Shown piece after piece: positions 17,127 through 26,483 of a DNA stretch of 44,195 nucleotides. The notes beneath the pieces were generated by a model. The model did not search any database and had not been told where the DNA came from. It saw nothing but the letters and a program-made list of their open reading frames with translations. Every line of letters starts with the position of its first letter. The first letter of the stretch is position 1. The stretch covers positions 1 through 44,195 of the forward strand of contig CAADGU010000283.1 in assembly GCA_900696625.1 (NCBI GenBank), read 5' to 3'. The position numbers and the translations under genes were made by a program. This DNA comes from an uncultured Chloroflexota bacterium (GTDB lineage: Bacteria > Chloroflexota > Anaerolineae > Promineifilales > Promineifilaceae).

Positions 17127-17591
17127 ATGGATAATCTGGATTTGGCGATTATTGAACAGTTGCAGCGCGACGGCCGTAAACCGTTTACCGAGATTGCCAA
17201 AGAATTAAATGTAACTGAGGGGACGGTGCGTAATCGGGTGGGACGGTTGGTGGCAAGCCAGGCTTTGCAAATTATTGGCGTCATTGACCCCCACAAAATT
17301 GGGTATGATGCGCCGGCCTGGATCGGGGTGACAGTGCAGGCGCCTTATCTGGAACAGGCAGCCATAGACATTGCCGCACTGCCGGAAGTCAGCTATCTTA
17401 TTATGGTCTCCGGTGAGTATGATTTGATCGTCGAAGTTCTTTGCAGAAATCGGGAACATCTGGCATCATTCTTGCGCGACAACTTGCAGAATGTGGTGGG
17501 CGTACAGCGCACCCAAACCTTTTTTATTTTGCATACTTACAAAATGGCGCACGGGGCGCGGCCTGTTTCGACCGTAATCCGTGATTCGTGA
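17127..17591 (+). CDS. Lrp/AsnC-family transcriptional regulator
   Basis: A 154-residue regulator with an N-terminal winged HTH ([38 protein letters not shown], in segments at residues 4-40) and a C-terminal RAM/ligand-binding domain ending in the [13 protein letters not shown] region. Such proteins form octamers and respond to amino acids or related amines. I chose the ATG at 17127 because AAGAGGTG stands just upstream; an ATG at 17109 is in frame but has no ribosome-binding site. It is divergent from the aminotransferase and directly upstream of the polyamine transporter genes, so it is the likely local regulator through the three sites at 17033-17108. The effector may be a polyamine or its breakdown product (inference). 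Confidence 0.9.
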   Translation: MDNLDLAIIEQLQRDGRKPFTEIAKELNVTEGTVRNRVGRLVASQALQIIGVIDPHKIGYDAPAWIGVTVQAPYLEQAAIDIAALPEVSYLIMVSGEYDLIVEVLCRNREHLASFLRDNLQNVVGVQRTQTFFILHTYKMAHGARPVSTVIRDS

Positions 17592-17645
17592 TCCGTGATT
17601 CGATGTCCGATGTCCGAAGCCTGAAGGTCGGATTACGGGTTACGC
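17572..17645. repeat. Short-word array, CCGTGATT/CGATGTC type
   Basis: Degenerate CCGTAATC, CCGTGATT, CGATGTC and GATTACGG words span the end of the Lrp gene and the gap before the ABC ATPase. They also encode a false N-terminal extension of the ATPase. Confidence 0.65.
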
Positions 17646-17662
17646 AACATGGAGGAAAGGGA

Positions 17663-18871
17663 TTGGGAAAGACACCTGAGCATCATGGTTCGGTAGCGGT
17701 GGGGGTAGTTGATGTCACGAAGCGGTTTGGGGAGTTTACGGCCGTAGATAACATCTCATTAGATATACACGATGGCGAGTTTTTTTCTATGCTGGGGCCA
17801 AGCGGCTGTGGCAAGACGACGACGCTGCGCATGATTGCCGGTTTTGAACAGCCGTCTTTGGGCGAGATTTTCATTCATGGGCAGCCGGTAGCCGGGATTC
17901 CCGCTTATAAACGACCGGTCAATACCGTCTTCCAAAATTATGCCCTTTTTCCACACATGACGGTGGCCCAAAATGTGGCTTTTGGCCTGGAAATGAAAAA
18001 AACACCGAAAGCGGAGATTGAACGGCGTGTAGGTGATGTGCTGGAGCTGGTGCGGCTGCCCCATTTGCGCGACCGCCGCCCGAAGCAGCTTTCCGGTGGA
18101 CAGCAGCAGCGCATTGCCCTGGCGCGGGCGCTGGTGAACAAGCCGGAGGTGCTGCTGCTGGATGAGCCGTTGGGCGCGTTGGATTTGAAGCTGCGCAAGG
18201 CAATGCAGCTAGAACTGAAACAAATCCAGGCGGAAGTGGGCATTACCTTTATCTATGTGACGCATGATCAGGAAGAGGCGCTGACGATGTCTGATCGCAT
18301 TGCGGTGATGGATGCGGGTATTGTGCAGCAAGTGGGGGAGCCGCGCGAGATTTATGAACATCCCCAGAACCGGTTTGTGGCCGATTTTATTGGCGAAACG
18401 AATTTTGTGACCGGCAAGGTGAGGGAATTGGGTCACTTCACTGCAATTGATTTGGGTGAGTTGGTGGTGCTGGGTACGGCCGACGGCCGTGACCTTGCCC
18501 TCGGCGAAGAAATTACCCTGGCCATTCGCCCGGAAAAGATCAACCTCTATCCGACGGGTGAGGTGGACGTGATGAAGGCTGGGGTGGATGTGGATGAAAT
18601 TGAACAGTTGTTTGGTGGGCAAATCCCAGATAAGAAAATTGATATGCGCGAATGGTTGGCCACGGAGAAAAATAATGTGGTGGTAGACGGCCGTGTCCAG
18701 GAAGCGATCTACATTGGCACCGATACCCGTTATCGTGTGGCGCTGGCTAACGACGCCAGCATTTTTGTGCGCGTGCAAAACTTCGGTTCCCGCTACGATC
18801 AGGTTTTTGATACCGGCAGCACGGTTTATGTCCATTGGGCAGCGGAAAATGCGCAAGTGTTGACGGAGTAA
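17663..18871 (+). CDS. potA: Polyamine-type ABC transporter ATP-binding protein
   Basis: A 402-residue ABC ATPase of the PotA (spermidine/putrescine) group, energising import at the inner face of the membrane. Walker [10 protein letters not shown] is at residues 45-53, the signature LSGGQQQR at 143-150 and Walker B VLLLDEP at 163-169. A C-terminal TOBE-type domain follows. I start at the TTG at 17663, because GGAGG (17651-17655) lies seven bases upstream; the in-frame start at 17588 is encoded by a repeat array. The TOBE region carries an unusual acidic insertion near residues 298-335 ([18 protein letters not shown]), not seen in standard PotA. It is the first transporter gene of an operon with two permeases and a binding protein. 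Confidence 0.92.
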   Translation: MGKTPEHHGSVAVGVVDVTKRFGEFTAVDNISLDIHDGEFFSMLGPSGCGKTTTLRMIAGFEQPSLGEIFIHGQPVAGIPAYKRPVNTVFQNYALFPHMTVAQNVAFGLEMKKTPKAEIERRVGDVLELVRLPHLRDRRPKQLSGGQQQRIALARALVNKPEVLLLDEPLGALDLKLRKAMQLELKQIQAEVGITFIYVTHDQEEALTMSDRIAVMDAGIVQQVGEPREIYEHPQNRFVADFIGETNFVTGKVRELGHFTAIDLGELVVLGTADGRDLALGEEITLAIRPEKINLYPTGEVDVMKAGVDVDEIEQLFGGQIPDKKIDMREWLATEKNNVVVDGRVQEAIYIGTDTRYRVALANDASIFVRVQNFGSRYDQVFDTGSTVYVHWAAENAQVLTE

Positions 18872-18876
18872 TCCCT

Positions 18877-18938
18877 TGCCCGTAAGCCGATGCCCGAAAT
18901 CGGCTTACGGCTTACGGCTCACGAATTACGAATTACGG
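18877..18938. repeat. Short-word inverted array, GCCGTAAG/CTTACGGC type
   Basis: CCGTAAGCCGATG on the left is mirrored by CGGCTTACGGCTTACGG on the right. GAATTACG words follow, up to the GGAGG ribosome-binding site of the next permease gene. Confidence 0.65.
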
Positions 18939-18945
18939 AGGGATC

Positions 18946-20298
18946 ATGGCACTCTCTACCACAGAAGAACAAACGGCAGCTCCGCCCCGCGTGGTGATGG
19001 AAGCGGGTATAGACCCGTTGTGGAAAATGGCGGCGTATGTGTCGTTGGGCGGGGCCGCCTTGTGGGCGTTTTTGCTGTTTCGTTGGATGACGTTTAGCTC
19101 GTTTGGTTGGACGCCTCTGGGCGCAGAACTGGCGTTAAGCAAGTGGCCTCCTATTTTGCCCTACCTCATCTACGGCGGGTTGTTGGTGGCCGATCTGGTG
19201 GTGGGTGTGGGGCTGCTGCGGGGGATGAAGTGGGCGCGTGGGGTCGGGTTGGCTACGGCCGTGTTCGCCATCCTCCTGGCGCTCGTCTATTTCCTGCTCC
19301 TGCGTGAGTTTTGGGGGGCTACCATTATTTTGGCGTTGGCTTTGTTCAGGCTGCTGTTGTTAACTCGCCAGGTAGGTTGGTCATTAGCCTACCCGGCTGC
19401 TTTCTGGTTGGGTATCTTCTTCATCGCGCCCATGGTTGTGGTTTTTGTAGTCAGTTTGGGTGAACGCACCCGGCTTGGTACTGTCGCCTACCCGCCGTTT
19501 GAACTGAACAATATCGGCATTTACTTCAACGACTATGTCCGTTTTTTCAGCCGGATCAGCGGCGAATTTATCTATCTGCGCATCTTTAGCCGGTCGGTGT
19601 GGATCGCTGTTCTTAACACCATCATTTGCCTGGTAATCGGTTATCCTTTTGCCTACTGGATTGCCCGCCAGCCAAAAAAATATCGCAGCATGCTTATTTT
19701 CCTGGTGATGATCCCGTTCTGGACAAATTTTCTGGTGCGTACCTATGCCTGGATATTGATTTTGCGCGACTCTGGCCTGATAAACAATTTCTGGACGATC
19801 ACCCTCCATCAACAAGCTCTTTTGTTGGCCGATAACTCTGCTTTTTTTGCCTGGCTGGCAGAGGCTACATCGCGGAAATTGCCACTGTTGTTTAATCAAC
19901 CGGCGGTGATGATGGGGCTTTTTTATGGCTATTTGCCCTTTATGATTTTACCGCTATACAGCAATCTGGAGCAGTTAGATTGGAATTTGTTGGAGGCGGC
20001 GGCCGATCTGGGCGCCAATGCCCGGCAAAGTTTTATGCGTATCTTGTTACCGCTTTCTATGCCGGGTATTGTGGCCGGTTCGGTGATTGTTTTCATACCC
20101 TCGTTGGGGGCTTACGTAACGCCCGATCTCATGGGTGGGGCAAAGGTCTCATTGTTGGGCAACCTGCTGCAACAGCAATTTATGACGGTGCGTAACTGGC
20201 CGTTTGGCTCGGCTATTGGTTTCATTATGATGGCTATCATGCTGGCGGCGACGCTGGTTTATTTCCGCACACTGGCGAAGAACCAGCAAATGACGTGA
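18946..20298 (+). CDS. potB: Polyamine-type ABC permease with extra N-terminal membrane domain
   Basis: A 450-residue permease, well above the roughly 280-300 residues usual for PotB. The C-terminal 300 residues are a normal binding-protein-dependent permease: six predicted helices and the EAA loop EAAADLGANARQSFMRILLP near residues 346-365, which contacts the ATPase. Residues 25-145 carry about four additional hydrophobic helices (AAYVSLGGAALWAFLLF, LPYLIYGGLLVADLVVG and others) not part of the family. A GGAGG site precedes the ATG at 18946. The extension could have been gained by fusion with a small membrane protein. Together with PotA and the PotC-like protein it forms the polyamine import channel. 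Confidence 0.88.
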   Translation: MALSTTEEQTAAPPRVVMEAGIDPLWKMAAYVSLGGAALWAFLLFRWMTFSSFGWTPLGAELALSKWPPILPYLIYGGLLVADLVVGVGLLRGMKWARGVGLATAVFAILLALVYFLLLREFWGATIILALALFRLLLLTRQVGWSLAYPAAFWLGIFFIAPMVVVFVVSLGERTRLGTVAYPPFELNNIGIYFNDYVRFFSRISGEFIYLRIFSRSVWIAVLNTIICLVIGYPFAYWIARQPKKYRSMLIFLVMIPFWTNFLVRTYAWILILRDSGLINNFWTITLHQQALLLADNSAFFAWLAEATSRKLPLLFNQPAVMMGLFYGYLPFMILPLYSNLEQLDWNLLEAAADLGANARQSFMRILLPLSMPGIVAGSVIVFIPSLGAYVTPDLMGGAKVSLLGNLLQQQFMTVRNWPFGSAIGFIMMAIMLAATLVYFRTLAKNQQMT

Positions 20299-20341
20299 TC
20301 CGTAATCCGTGATCCGTAATCGGTAATCCGAAGGCAGAAGG
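20296..20341. repeat. Short-word array, CCGTAATC type
   Basis: Tandem CCGTAATC/CCGTGATC/CGGTAATC 8-mers fill the potB-potC gap. Confidence 0.7.
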
Positions 20342-20368
20342 CTGACTTTGGGTTTCGGACAGCAAATA

Positions 20369-21211
20369 ATGAGTACAATTACTACCTCTCCCCCCAAACC
20401 AACCAATCTGGTCAAGCCGCGACCCAAACGTCAACGGGGCACGGCCGTGCGACGGCACCTCCTCACCTGGTTTGCTTATGGCATCTTCTTTTTTCTTTAC
20501 CTGCCTATCCTGGTGCTGATCATTTACTCCTTTAACGCCAATAAAGTCGTGGGTGTGTGGACCGGTTTCACGACAGAATGGTACCGCGTTCTATTTAATA
20601 ACCGGGCGATGATTGACGCTTTTAAGGTAAGCATGTGGGTGGCAACCTGGTCAACCCTGATCAGCACTATCCTGGGAACACTGGCGGCCATATCATTAGA
20701 GCGGTATCGTTATCGTGGTAAGCTGCCTTTTGACGCCGTTATGTATCTGCCCATTATTATCCCCGATATTGTCATGGCGTTGTCGGCGCTGCTCTTTTTT
20801 GTCATTGTGGCCATTCCTCTCAGCCGGTACACCATTCTCATTGCCCATGTCGCTTTTAATATCGCGTTTGTGGCCGTTATTGTGCGGTCGCGGCTGGCCG
20901 ATATGGATCGCAATTTGGAAGAAGCGGCGGCCGATTTGGGTGCGAATGAATGGACGGCTTTTCGTCGTGTTACGCTGCCACTGCTCATGCCGGCTATCGT
21001 TTCCGGGGCGTTGTTGGCTTTTACGTTGTCGCTGGATGATTTTGTGATCACTTTTTTTGTTTCCGGGCCAGGGTCTACTACACTGCCGGTGCGGGTATAC
21101 TCTATGATTAAATTTGGTGTGACGCCGGAGGTTAACGCCATCTCCACGCTCATGCTGGTAGGATCAACGTTTTTAGTGGTCTTGTCGCTGGTGTTACAGC
21201 GCAGATCGTAA
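20369..21211 (+). CDS. potC: Polyamine-type ABC permease, PotC-like
   Basis: A 280-residue permease of normal family length with six predicted helices. The first starts near LTWFAYGIFFFLYLPILVLI, and the ATPase-contacting EAA loop is EEAAADLGANEWTAFRRVTLP near residues 185-205. LSLDDFVITFFVSGPGSTTLPVRVYSMIK near the end is a PotC hallmark. I use the ATG at 20369 (MSTITTSPPKP); an in-frame TTG at 20348 would add seven residues. Neither start has a strong ribosome-binding site, so translation may be coupled. It pairs with the PotB-like permease. Confidence 0.9.
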   Translation: MSTITTSPPKPTNLVKPRPKRQRGTAVRRHLLTWFAYGIFFFLYLPILVLIIYSFNANKVVGVWTGFTTEWYRVLFNNRAMIDAFKVSMWVATWSTLISTILGTLAAISLERYRYRGKLPFDAVMYLPIIIPDIVMALSALLFFVIVAIPLSRYTILIAHVAFNIAFVAVIVRSRLADMDRNLEEAAADLGANEWTAFRRVTLPLLMPAIVSGALLAFTLSLDDFVITFFVSGPGSTTLPVRVYSMIKFGVTPEVNAISTLMLVGSTFLVVLSLVLQRRS

Positions 21212-21223
21212 CGGAGGAAAGAA

Positions 21224-22375
21224 ATGAAGAAAAAATGGGTTATTTTATTGGTAACGGCCGTGCTGTTGTTGGCCGCATGTGGTGGCGGCCCCGGTGGCGG
21301 GCCGGGATCAGAGAGTAGTACCGGTGGAGATGCAGCCGATAATACCGATGCCGTGCCACAGTTAGCTGATCAGCTCAGCGTCTATAACTGGGCTGACTAT
21401 ATTGATGAAGATTTGCTCAAGCAATATGAAGCAGAGTATGGCGTCAAAATCATTTATGACACCTTCGCCTCGAACGAAGACCTGCTGGCCAAGCTGCAAG
21501 CCGGCGCTACCGGGTATGATGTCATTGTGCCCTCAGACTATATGGTTGCCCAGATGATCGAATTAGGACTGTTGGCCGAAATTGATCTCAATAAAGTCCC
21601 CAATTTTGCTAACATTGATCCTGACTTCAAGAATGCCCCCTTTGATCCGGGCAATCAACATTGTGTTCCTTATCAGTGGGGCACAACGGGCATTGCCTAC
21701 CGCGCCGGGCATCCTTACTTTGACGAGAACCCGCCCGACAGTTGGGCTTATCTGTTTGACCCAGAGCTGCTTGCGCAATATGCCGATGGGGGCATCAACG
21801 TCTTGAATGATCAGCGGGAATTGATAGCAGCAGCACTGTTTTACCTGGGTTATTCTCCCAACTCTACTGAACGCACCCAACTGGAAGAGGCCCGCGACCT
21901 GATTGTGCGCGCCAAACCTTACTGGAAAACATTTAACAGTGAAGATTATGATGATTCGCTGTTAATTGCCGACGAAGTGGTCTTGTCGCAATCCTGGAGC
22001 GGGGATGCGGCCAATGCATACTGGTCAACCTACAGTGACGAAACCGAAGATGGCAACTGGTATTATGCCATCCCTCAAGAAGGTGCGGTGAAATGGATGG
22101 ACAATATCTGTGTGACTGCTTCCAGCCCCAGACGTGACACAGCTCTTCACTTCATCAATTACCTGCTGGATGCGGAAAATGGGGCGGCTATTACCAACTT
22201 CACCTATTACGCCAGCCCCAACGAAGCAGCCAAAGCATATATTGAGCCGGACATTCTGTCCGATCCGGGGATTTACCCACCAGCAGAAGTAGAGGCCAAA
22301 CTGCAATGGTTAACCGAATTAGGGGATGGTTTGTTTACCTGGGATGAAATGTGGACGGCAATTAAGGGTCAGTAG
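21224..22375 (+). CDS. potD: Polyamine-binding lipoprotein, PotD-like
   Basis: A 383-residue extracytoplasmic solute-binding protein of the spermidine/putrescine type. MKKKWVILLVTAVLLLAAC is a lipoprotein signal peptide with lipobox LAAC and the lipidated Cys at residue 19. A Gly/Ser-rich tether follows to about residue 45. The mature domain opens with QLSVYNWADYIDEDLL, the classic PotD start, and contains YDVIVPSDYMVAQMIELGLL and PYQWGTTGIAYR. GGAGGAAAG precedes the ATG at 21224. It is the last gene of the transport operon and would deliver polyamine to the PotB/PotC channel. A stem-loop element follows. Confidence 0.93.
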   Translation: MKKKWVILLVTAVLLLAACGGGPGGGPGSESSTGGDAADNTDAVPQLADQLSVYNWADYIDEDLLKQYEAEYGVKIIYDTFASNEDLLAKLQAGATGYDVIVPSDYMVAQMIELGLLAEIDLNKVPNFANIDPDFKNAPFDPGNQHCVPYQWGTTGIAYRAGHPYFDENPPDSWAYLFDPELLAQYADGGINVLNDQRELIAAALFYLGYSPNSTERTQLEEARDLIVRAKPYWKTFNSEDYDDSLLIADEVVLSQSWSGDAANAYWSTYSDETEDGNWYYAIPQEGAVKWMDNICVTASSPRRDTALHFINYLLDAENGAAITNFTYYASPNEAAKAYIEPDILSDPGIYPPAEVEAKLQWLTELGDGLFTWDEMWTAIKGQ

Positions 22376-22381
22376 GTAAGA

Positions 22382-22410
22382 TGTAGGGCGATTTGTCAAA
22401 TCGTCCTACA
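22382..22410. repeat. REP-like palindrome, GTAGGGCGATTT type
   Basis: Arms of 14 bp (TGTAGGGCGATTTG and CAAATCGTCCTACA) with one mismatch and a one-base loop, between the convergent ends of potD and the FHA gene. Related palindromes lie at 27835-27855 and 28678-28723. In this position it could terminate transcription both ways, though T-runs are lacking. Confidence 0.7.
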
Positions 22411-23392
22411 CCAGACTAAATTCAAAGGGGCTTGCCACCAGGCGGGCCAAAGGGGGAATGAAAGCGTCAATACATGGCGTCAGGTCGCTGGGGGGCAGGG
22501 TAGGCTGCAAAAATTCGGCGATGCGGGTGGCTAACGGCCGTAACTGTTCCTGCCATCGTGGTTCACCGGCGTCGGGCGCATTGACCATTTCCAGATGCTC
22601 GTCACGCCAGCGCATGACCCATTTTCCCACGAGCGTGGCTACATCGTATAGACCATCCATCTGCACCTGAATGTAAACGGCCGTTTCTTCAATGGAGGCC
22701 ACATAAATCGGTTTGGCCGTTTCTTGCAGGCAAGCCGCCCGCACTTCTTCCAACTGCTCCAATGCCCGTAAATAGGGGGCAATTTCTGCCAACAATAACC
22801 CAGGCCGTATCAGGCGTGGTGGCGCCGCCAACGTATTCACCAACCGCAACGAAAAAACGACCCGTTCGCCCGCACGTGCAGAGCCTTTGCAAAAAAGCAG
22901 CTTGAGCGGGCCAAGCCATACCTGGTCATCGCTGCGCAGTGGATACGTCTGACCAGGTGTTAGGCGGCTGCGATTCAACCAGGTACCGTTTGTGCTGCCC
23001 AGGTCTTCAATCAAATAATCCCCATTCGCATAATGAATTTGGGCATGTTGCCGCGAAATACCCTGAGCCAGATCGCCATATCGGGACATATCTAACATGG
23101 TGTCCTTATTCGGTTCTGGGTTATCCCGGCCAATCACCAGTATCGGCTGGTTTTTCACGATGATAGGCTCGGCGAAATCGAGAATAAAAAGGGCAAATGA
23201 ATCAGGCGGCAAATGCCCAATGCGCCCGGCGCAGTCCTTTTCCTCCTGATTCTGCATGGCAGCAGGTGAAGAAACGCTCATTGTGGTGAATGCACCGGGC
23301 TGATGGGCAATCAGCAGCACACCGCAGTGGGCGCAGCGGATGGCGTCTGGTTTATTCTTGCGTTGACAAAAAGGGCAAAATTTTGCTTCCAT
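22406..23392 (-). CDS. Zinc-ribbon FHA-domain protein
   Basis: A 328-residue protein. The N-terminus holds a four-cysteine zinc ribbon (Cys6, 9, 20 and 23, with CPFC and CAHC). Residues 80-165 form an FHA domain, which binds phosphothreonine peptides: ILVIGRDN, then ISRQHAQIHY, and LIEDLGSTNGTWLN, all canonical. The C-terminal 150 residues are helical with no recognised family. It is divergent from a Ser/Thr kinase gene 115 bp away, a typical kinase-reader arrangement, so it may be a substrate or reader of that kinase. No membrane segment is seen. The output of the C-terminal region is unknown. Confidence 0.88.
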   Translation of the reverse strand: MEAKFCPFCQRKNKPDAIRCAHCGVLLIAHQPGAFTTMSVSSPAAMQNQEEKDCAGRIGHLPPDSFALFILDFAEPIIVKNQPILVIGRDNPEPNKDTMLDMSRYGDLAQGISRQHAQIHYANGDYLIEDLGSTNGTWLNRSRLTPGQTYPLRSDDQVWLGPLKLLFCKGSARAGERVVFSLRLVNTLAAPPRLIRPGLLLAEIAPYLRALEQLEEVRAACLQETAKPIYVASIEETAVYIQVQMDGLYDVATLVGKWVMRWRDEHLEMVNAPDAGEPRWQEQLRPLATRIAEFLQPTLPPSDLTPCIDAFIPPLARLVASPFEFSLV

Positions 23393-23507
23393 AATATAGG
23401 GTTTAGTTGGTTACGGAATAAATAGCATAATCGAATTTTCCTGTATAATCAAAATTATGACGCTTTATTCTTGCGAGTACAATAAATCAGGCGTGTAGGT
23501 TTAGTGA

Positions 23508-26342
23508 ATGTTCACCACGCGTGATCTTACCAATAACAATTTAGAGCGTGGTTGCCAGATAGGTGATTATTCGCTGCTGGAATTGATTGGCCGGGGTGGA
23601 GAGGGGGTTGTCTGGTCTGCCTGGGATAACCTGCGCCAACGGGTAGTAGCCATGAAAATGGTTTCTACCGAGGGCAATGACCCGACCATGATGGTCATGG
23701 TCTCCCGTGACTTTGAGCGTCAGGTTCATTTGTTATCCAGCCTGGAACACCCAGGGATTTTGCCCCTCTATGAGTTTGGTTCCAACGAAACATATTACTA
23801 TTTTGTCATGCGCTATAACGCTACGGGATCCCTGGCTACCCGGCTGTTAGGTGGGCCGCTGCCTTTGGCTGAAGCGCTGCCCATAATCGCCCAAATGGCC
23901 CATGCGTTAGGGTATTTGCACAGCCAGGGCATTGTTCACCGGGATTTGAAACCGACTAATGTGTTGTTGAGCAGTCAGGATAATGTATTCCTGTCTGATT
24001 TTGGTTTGGCCCGGCAACTTTCACAAGAAACGCTGCCTTTTCACACCGGACGGGGCACCGGGCCATACGCTCCGTATGAACAGCATGTTCATTTTGCCAT
24101 GTCGCCCCAGTCGGACATTTTCAGCCTGGGCATTGTGGTGTATGAGATTCTTACCGGGCATTTACCCTGGGAGGGGTCAGCATTTCTGGCTATTCAGCAA
24201 AAGCAGGAAGGCGCAGAACTGCCAGATTTGCGGGAATCTGATCCATCTCTTCCGGCCAGTTTAACGGCCGTGCTGCGTCGCCTGACCGCATTTAATCATC
24301 GTGACCGCCCGGTTACGGCCGTTGACGCCCTCAATCTGCTGCTGACGGCCGTGCCTGACCTGCCATCTTCTACCGTCACCGCGCTGCGTGTGCCACCCCG
24401 CCCGATCAATGAAGCAGAATTATCTACCAAAGATGCAGCATTTTTGCTTAATCTTTTCATGTTTGATTGGCAAAGCGACGCCGAGCCTTACCCGGCGCGG
24501 CTGTCGCATCTGGCCTTGATTGACGCCTCCGCTACTACTAAGTTCAAGCCGCTGAATATCTCGCAAAAGCAGGCTGCATTTATGCTGCGCGGCGCTATAA
24601 CCCATGGTTACCACCTGGATGATTGGTGGCAGCGGACGGCAGACCCGGCGGTGCAGGCGCGGGTGTGTATGGAGACGGTTATCAGCGAAAACGGCACGGC
24701 CGTTTCCCTTGCCCTCTCTCGTTTAATTGATCTGGTCAATCAGCAGCCCACCATTTCCCTGGAACCGGCGGCACAGGAGCGGCTACTGGAAATCACCCTG
24801 GCAACCGAAAAGGAGGATATACGCCAAAATGGGATGCAGATCCTGGCGGCTACGATGTCCACTGCCTCCCATTGGCGACAGGTAGTTCTTTCTGCCGCCA
24901 CCGATGCCCGGTTGGCCGAGATGGCCTTGGGCGGTTCTGCCCATGCGGCCCAGGCAGCGGCGCTCATCGGCCAGGTGCGCAGCATCACGGCCGTACAAAC
25001 GATCCTGGCCGCGGCCCCCGAGCGCGACATTCAAGAGATATTGCAGCAAATTCGGGCGGTGGCGGGCAGCCTGCCTGCTGTTGTGCCAGCCGGTATGCGG
25101 ATCAAAGTGGCGGCTGCCCGGCTGCGGCAGCGCTTTTTTAGTGATACCGAACTGCTTTCCGTACCGCGTACTGCCTTTGGGCTGCTGGCCGGCATTGTGA
25201 TGAGTATCTTGATGGTGTGGGGGCTGTTTTCGCAGCCGGCGGTGCAAATGCAGGATGTGCTGCTGGCGCCTTATCCGGTGAGCGGTATCGTCACCCTGGT
25301 GACGGTGGATGATGCCAGTCTGGCGCGCTACGGCCGTTGGGATAGCTGGTCACGCGCACTCCATGCCGATATGGTGAAACACCTGGCAGCAGCCGGCGCC
25401 CGTGTGATCGCCTTTGACGTGATGTTTGATGCGGCTTCGGCGGACAGGGAGGCGGACGGCCGTCTGGCAGCCGCCATGGCCGAGGCCGGTAATGTGGTGC
25501 AGCCGGTATTGGGACAGGGTGATGGCTTCCACGGCATTCCCGGCGCACTCCGGTTTGAAGAACGTATTTTGCCGTATGCGCCATTACTGGCTGTATCTGC
25601 CGCTGTTGGCCATACCAATGTCTTGCATGATGGTGATGGCTATGTGCGGCGGCTGCCCACAATTCTGGCATTTGGCGAAGAACGCTACCTGAGCCTGCCG
25701 ATGGCGGCGCTGATGGTGTTTATTAGCGGCGGAAAATCTACGATGGATCTGCCAACTGTGGAAAACAGGGTGCTGTCGTTTTTGGGGCGCCCAATTCCGG
25801 TAGGTTCGGCGGGGGAGATGAGCATTTATTATGCCGGGCCACCGGCCACACCCGAAGAGCAAACGTTTGCCATGGTGAGCTATGCAGATGTGTTGGACGG
25901 CCGTGTGCCCGATGATTTGTTCAAGGACAAAATTGTTTTGATCGGTATCACGGCCACCTCCGAACCGGATAGGAATCTCACCCCGGTTAGTCGCGGACGT
26001 CCCATGTATGGCGTGGAAATTTTGGCTAACGTCATCGAGTCTATCTGGTCAGAGCATTTCATCACCCAGCCTGCTATGTTCGCCCGAATTGCCACCCTAC
26101 TGATTTTAGGTGTAGTCACCGGGTTAATTTGTGTGCGTCCCTGGTCTGGCTTGTTGTTTGCCGCCGGCCTGGCTGTCATTTATTTTGGGGTGGCTATGCT
26201 TTTCTTTGATCTGCGCTCACTTATGCTAGATTTACTTTATCCCTTTCTGACCATTGCCCTGAGTTATGCGCTGGTGACATCCTATCGTTTTTCGGCCGAA
26301 ATACGCCGCCGCCGCGAAATGATAGCGGCAGCGGTTTCTTGA
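23508..26342 (+). CDS. Ser/Thr protein kinase with C-terminal CHASE2 sensor
   Basis: A 944-residue membrane receptor kinase. Residues 20-290 are a Hanks-type kinase: Gly loop IGRGGEGVV, VVAMKM with the ATP-binding Lys, HRDLKPTN at about 144 and DFGLA at about 164. Residues 300-550 are helical and repeat-like (HEAT-type is possible). A membrane helix is near 555-575 (FGLLAGIVMSILMVWGLF). A CHASE2 sensory domain spans about 578-850 (VTLVTVDDASLARYGRW, VIAFDVMF, KDKIVLIGITA), and two or three helices follow (857-930). CHASE2 would face the outside and sense an unknown small-molecule signal. The FHA gene is divergent and probably in the same pathway. The kinase residues look intact. Confidence 0.9.
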   Translation: MFTTRDLTNNNLERGCQIGDYSLLELIGRGGEGVVWSAWDNLRQRVVAMKMVSTEGNDPTMMVMVSRDFERQVHLLSSLEHPGILPLYEFGSNETYYYFVMRYNATGSLATRLLGGPLPLAEALPIIAQMAHALGYLHSQGIVHRDLKPTNVLLSSQDNVFLSDFGLARQLSQETLPFHTGRGTGPYAPYEQHVHFAMSPQSDIFSLGIVVYEILTGHLPWEGSAFLAIQQKQEGAELPDLRESDPSLPASLTAVLRRLTAFNHRDRPVTAVDALNLLLTAVPDLPSSTVTALRVPPRPINEAELSTKDAAFLLNLFMFDWQSDAEPYPARLSHLALIDASATTKFKPLNISQKQAAFMLRGAITHGYHLDDWWQRTADPAVQARVCMETVISENGTAVSLALSRLIDLVNQQPTISLEPAAQERLLEITLATEKEDIRQNGMQILAATMSTASHWRQVVLSAATDARLAEMALGGSAHAAQAAALIGQVRSITAVQTILAAAPERDIQEILQQIRAVAGSLPAVVPAGMRIKVAAARLRQRFFSDTELLSVPRTAFGLLAGIVMSILMVWGLFSQPAVQMQDVLLAPYPVSGIVTLVTVDDASLARYGRWDSWSRALHADMVKHLAAAGARVIAFDVMFDAASADREADGRLAAAMAEAGNVVQPVLGQGDGFHGIPGALRFEERILPYAPLLAVSAAVGHTNVLHDGDGYVRRLPTILAFGEERYLSLPMAALMVFISGGKSTMDLPTVENRVLSFLGRPIPVGSAGEMSIYYAGPPATPEEQTFAMVSYADVLDGRVPDDLFKDKIVLIGITATSEPDRNLTPVSRGRPMYGVEILANVIESIWSEHFITQPAMFARIATLLILGVVTGLICVRPWSGLLFAAGLAVIYFGVAMLFFDLRSLMLDLLYPFLTIALSYALVTSYRFSAEIRRRREMIAAAVS

Positions 26343-26431
26343 CGGGCTGGTGTGCCTGGGTTAGAATTTCCCGTCTTGTAGTATGACCATGCATATCTGG
26401 CAAAAACATATTATAAAATTTACAGGTTGAT

Positions 26432-26463
26432 AAACGGGTTTGATGGGTTCCATCAGCCCGTTT
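26432..26463 (+). terminator. Stem-loop between the kinase gene and ffh
   Basis: AAACGGG with TTGATGG pairs with CCATCAG and CCCGTTT, followed by CATTTTC. A near-perfect stem with a short loop and a modest T-rich tail, so it may be an intrinsic terminator for the kinase gene. It lies just upstream of the ffh start. Confidence 0.5.
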
Positions 26464-26483
26464 CATTTTCTGAGTAAGATACC

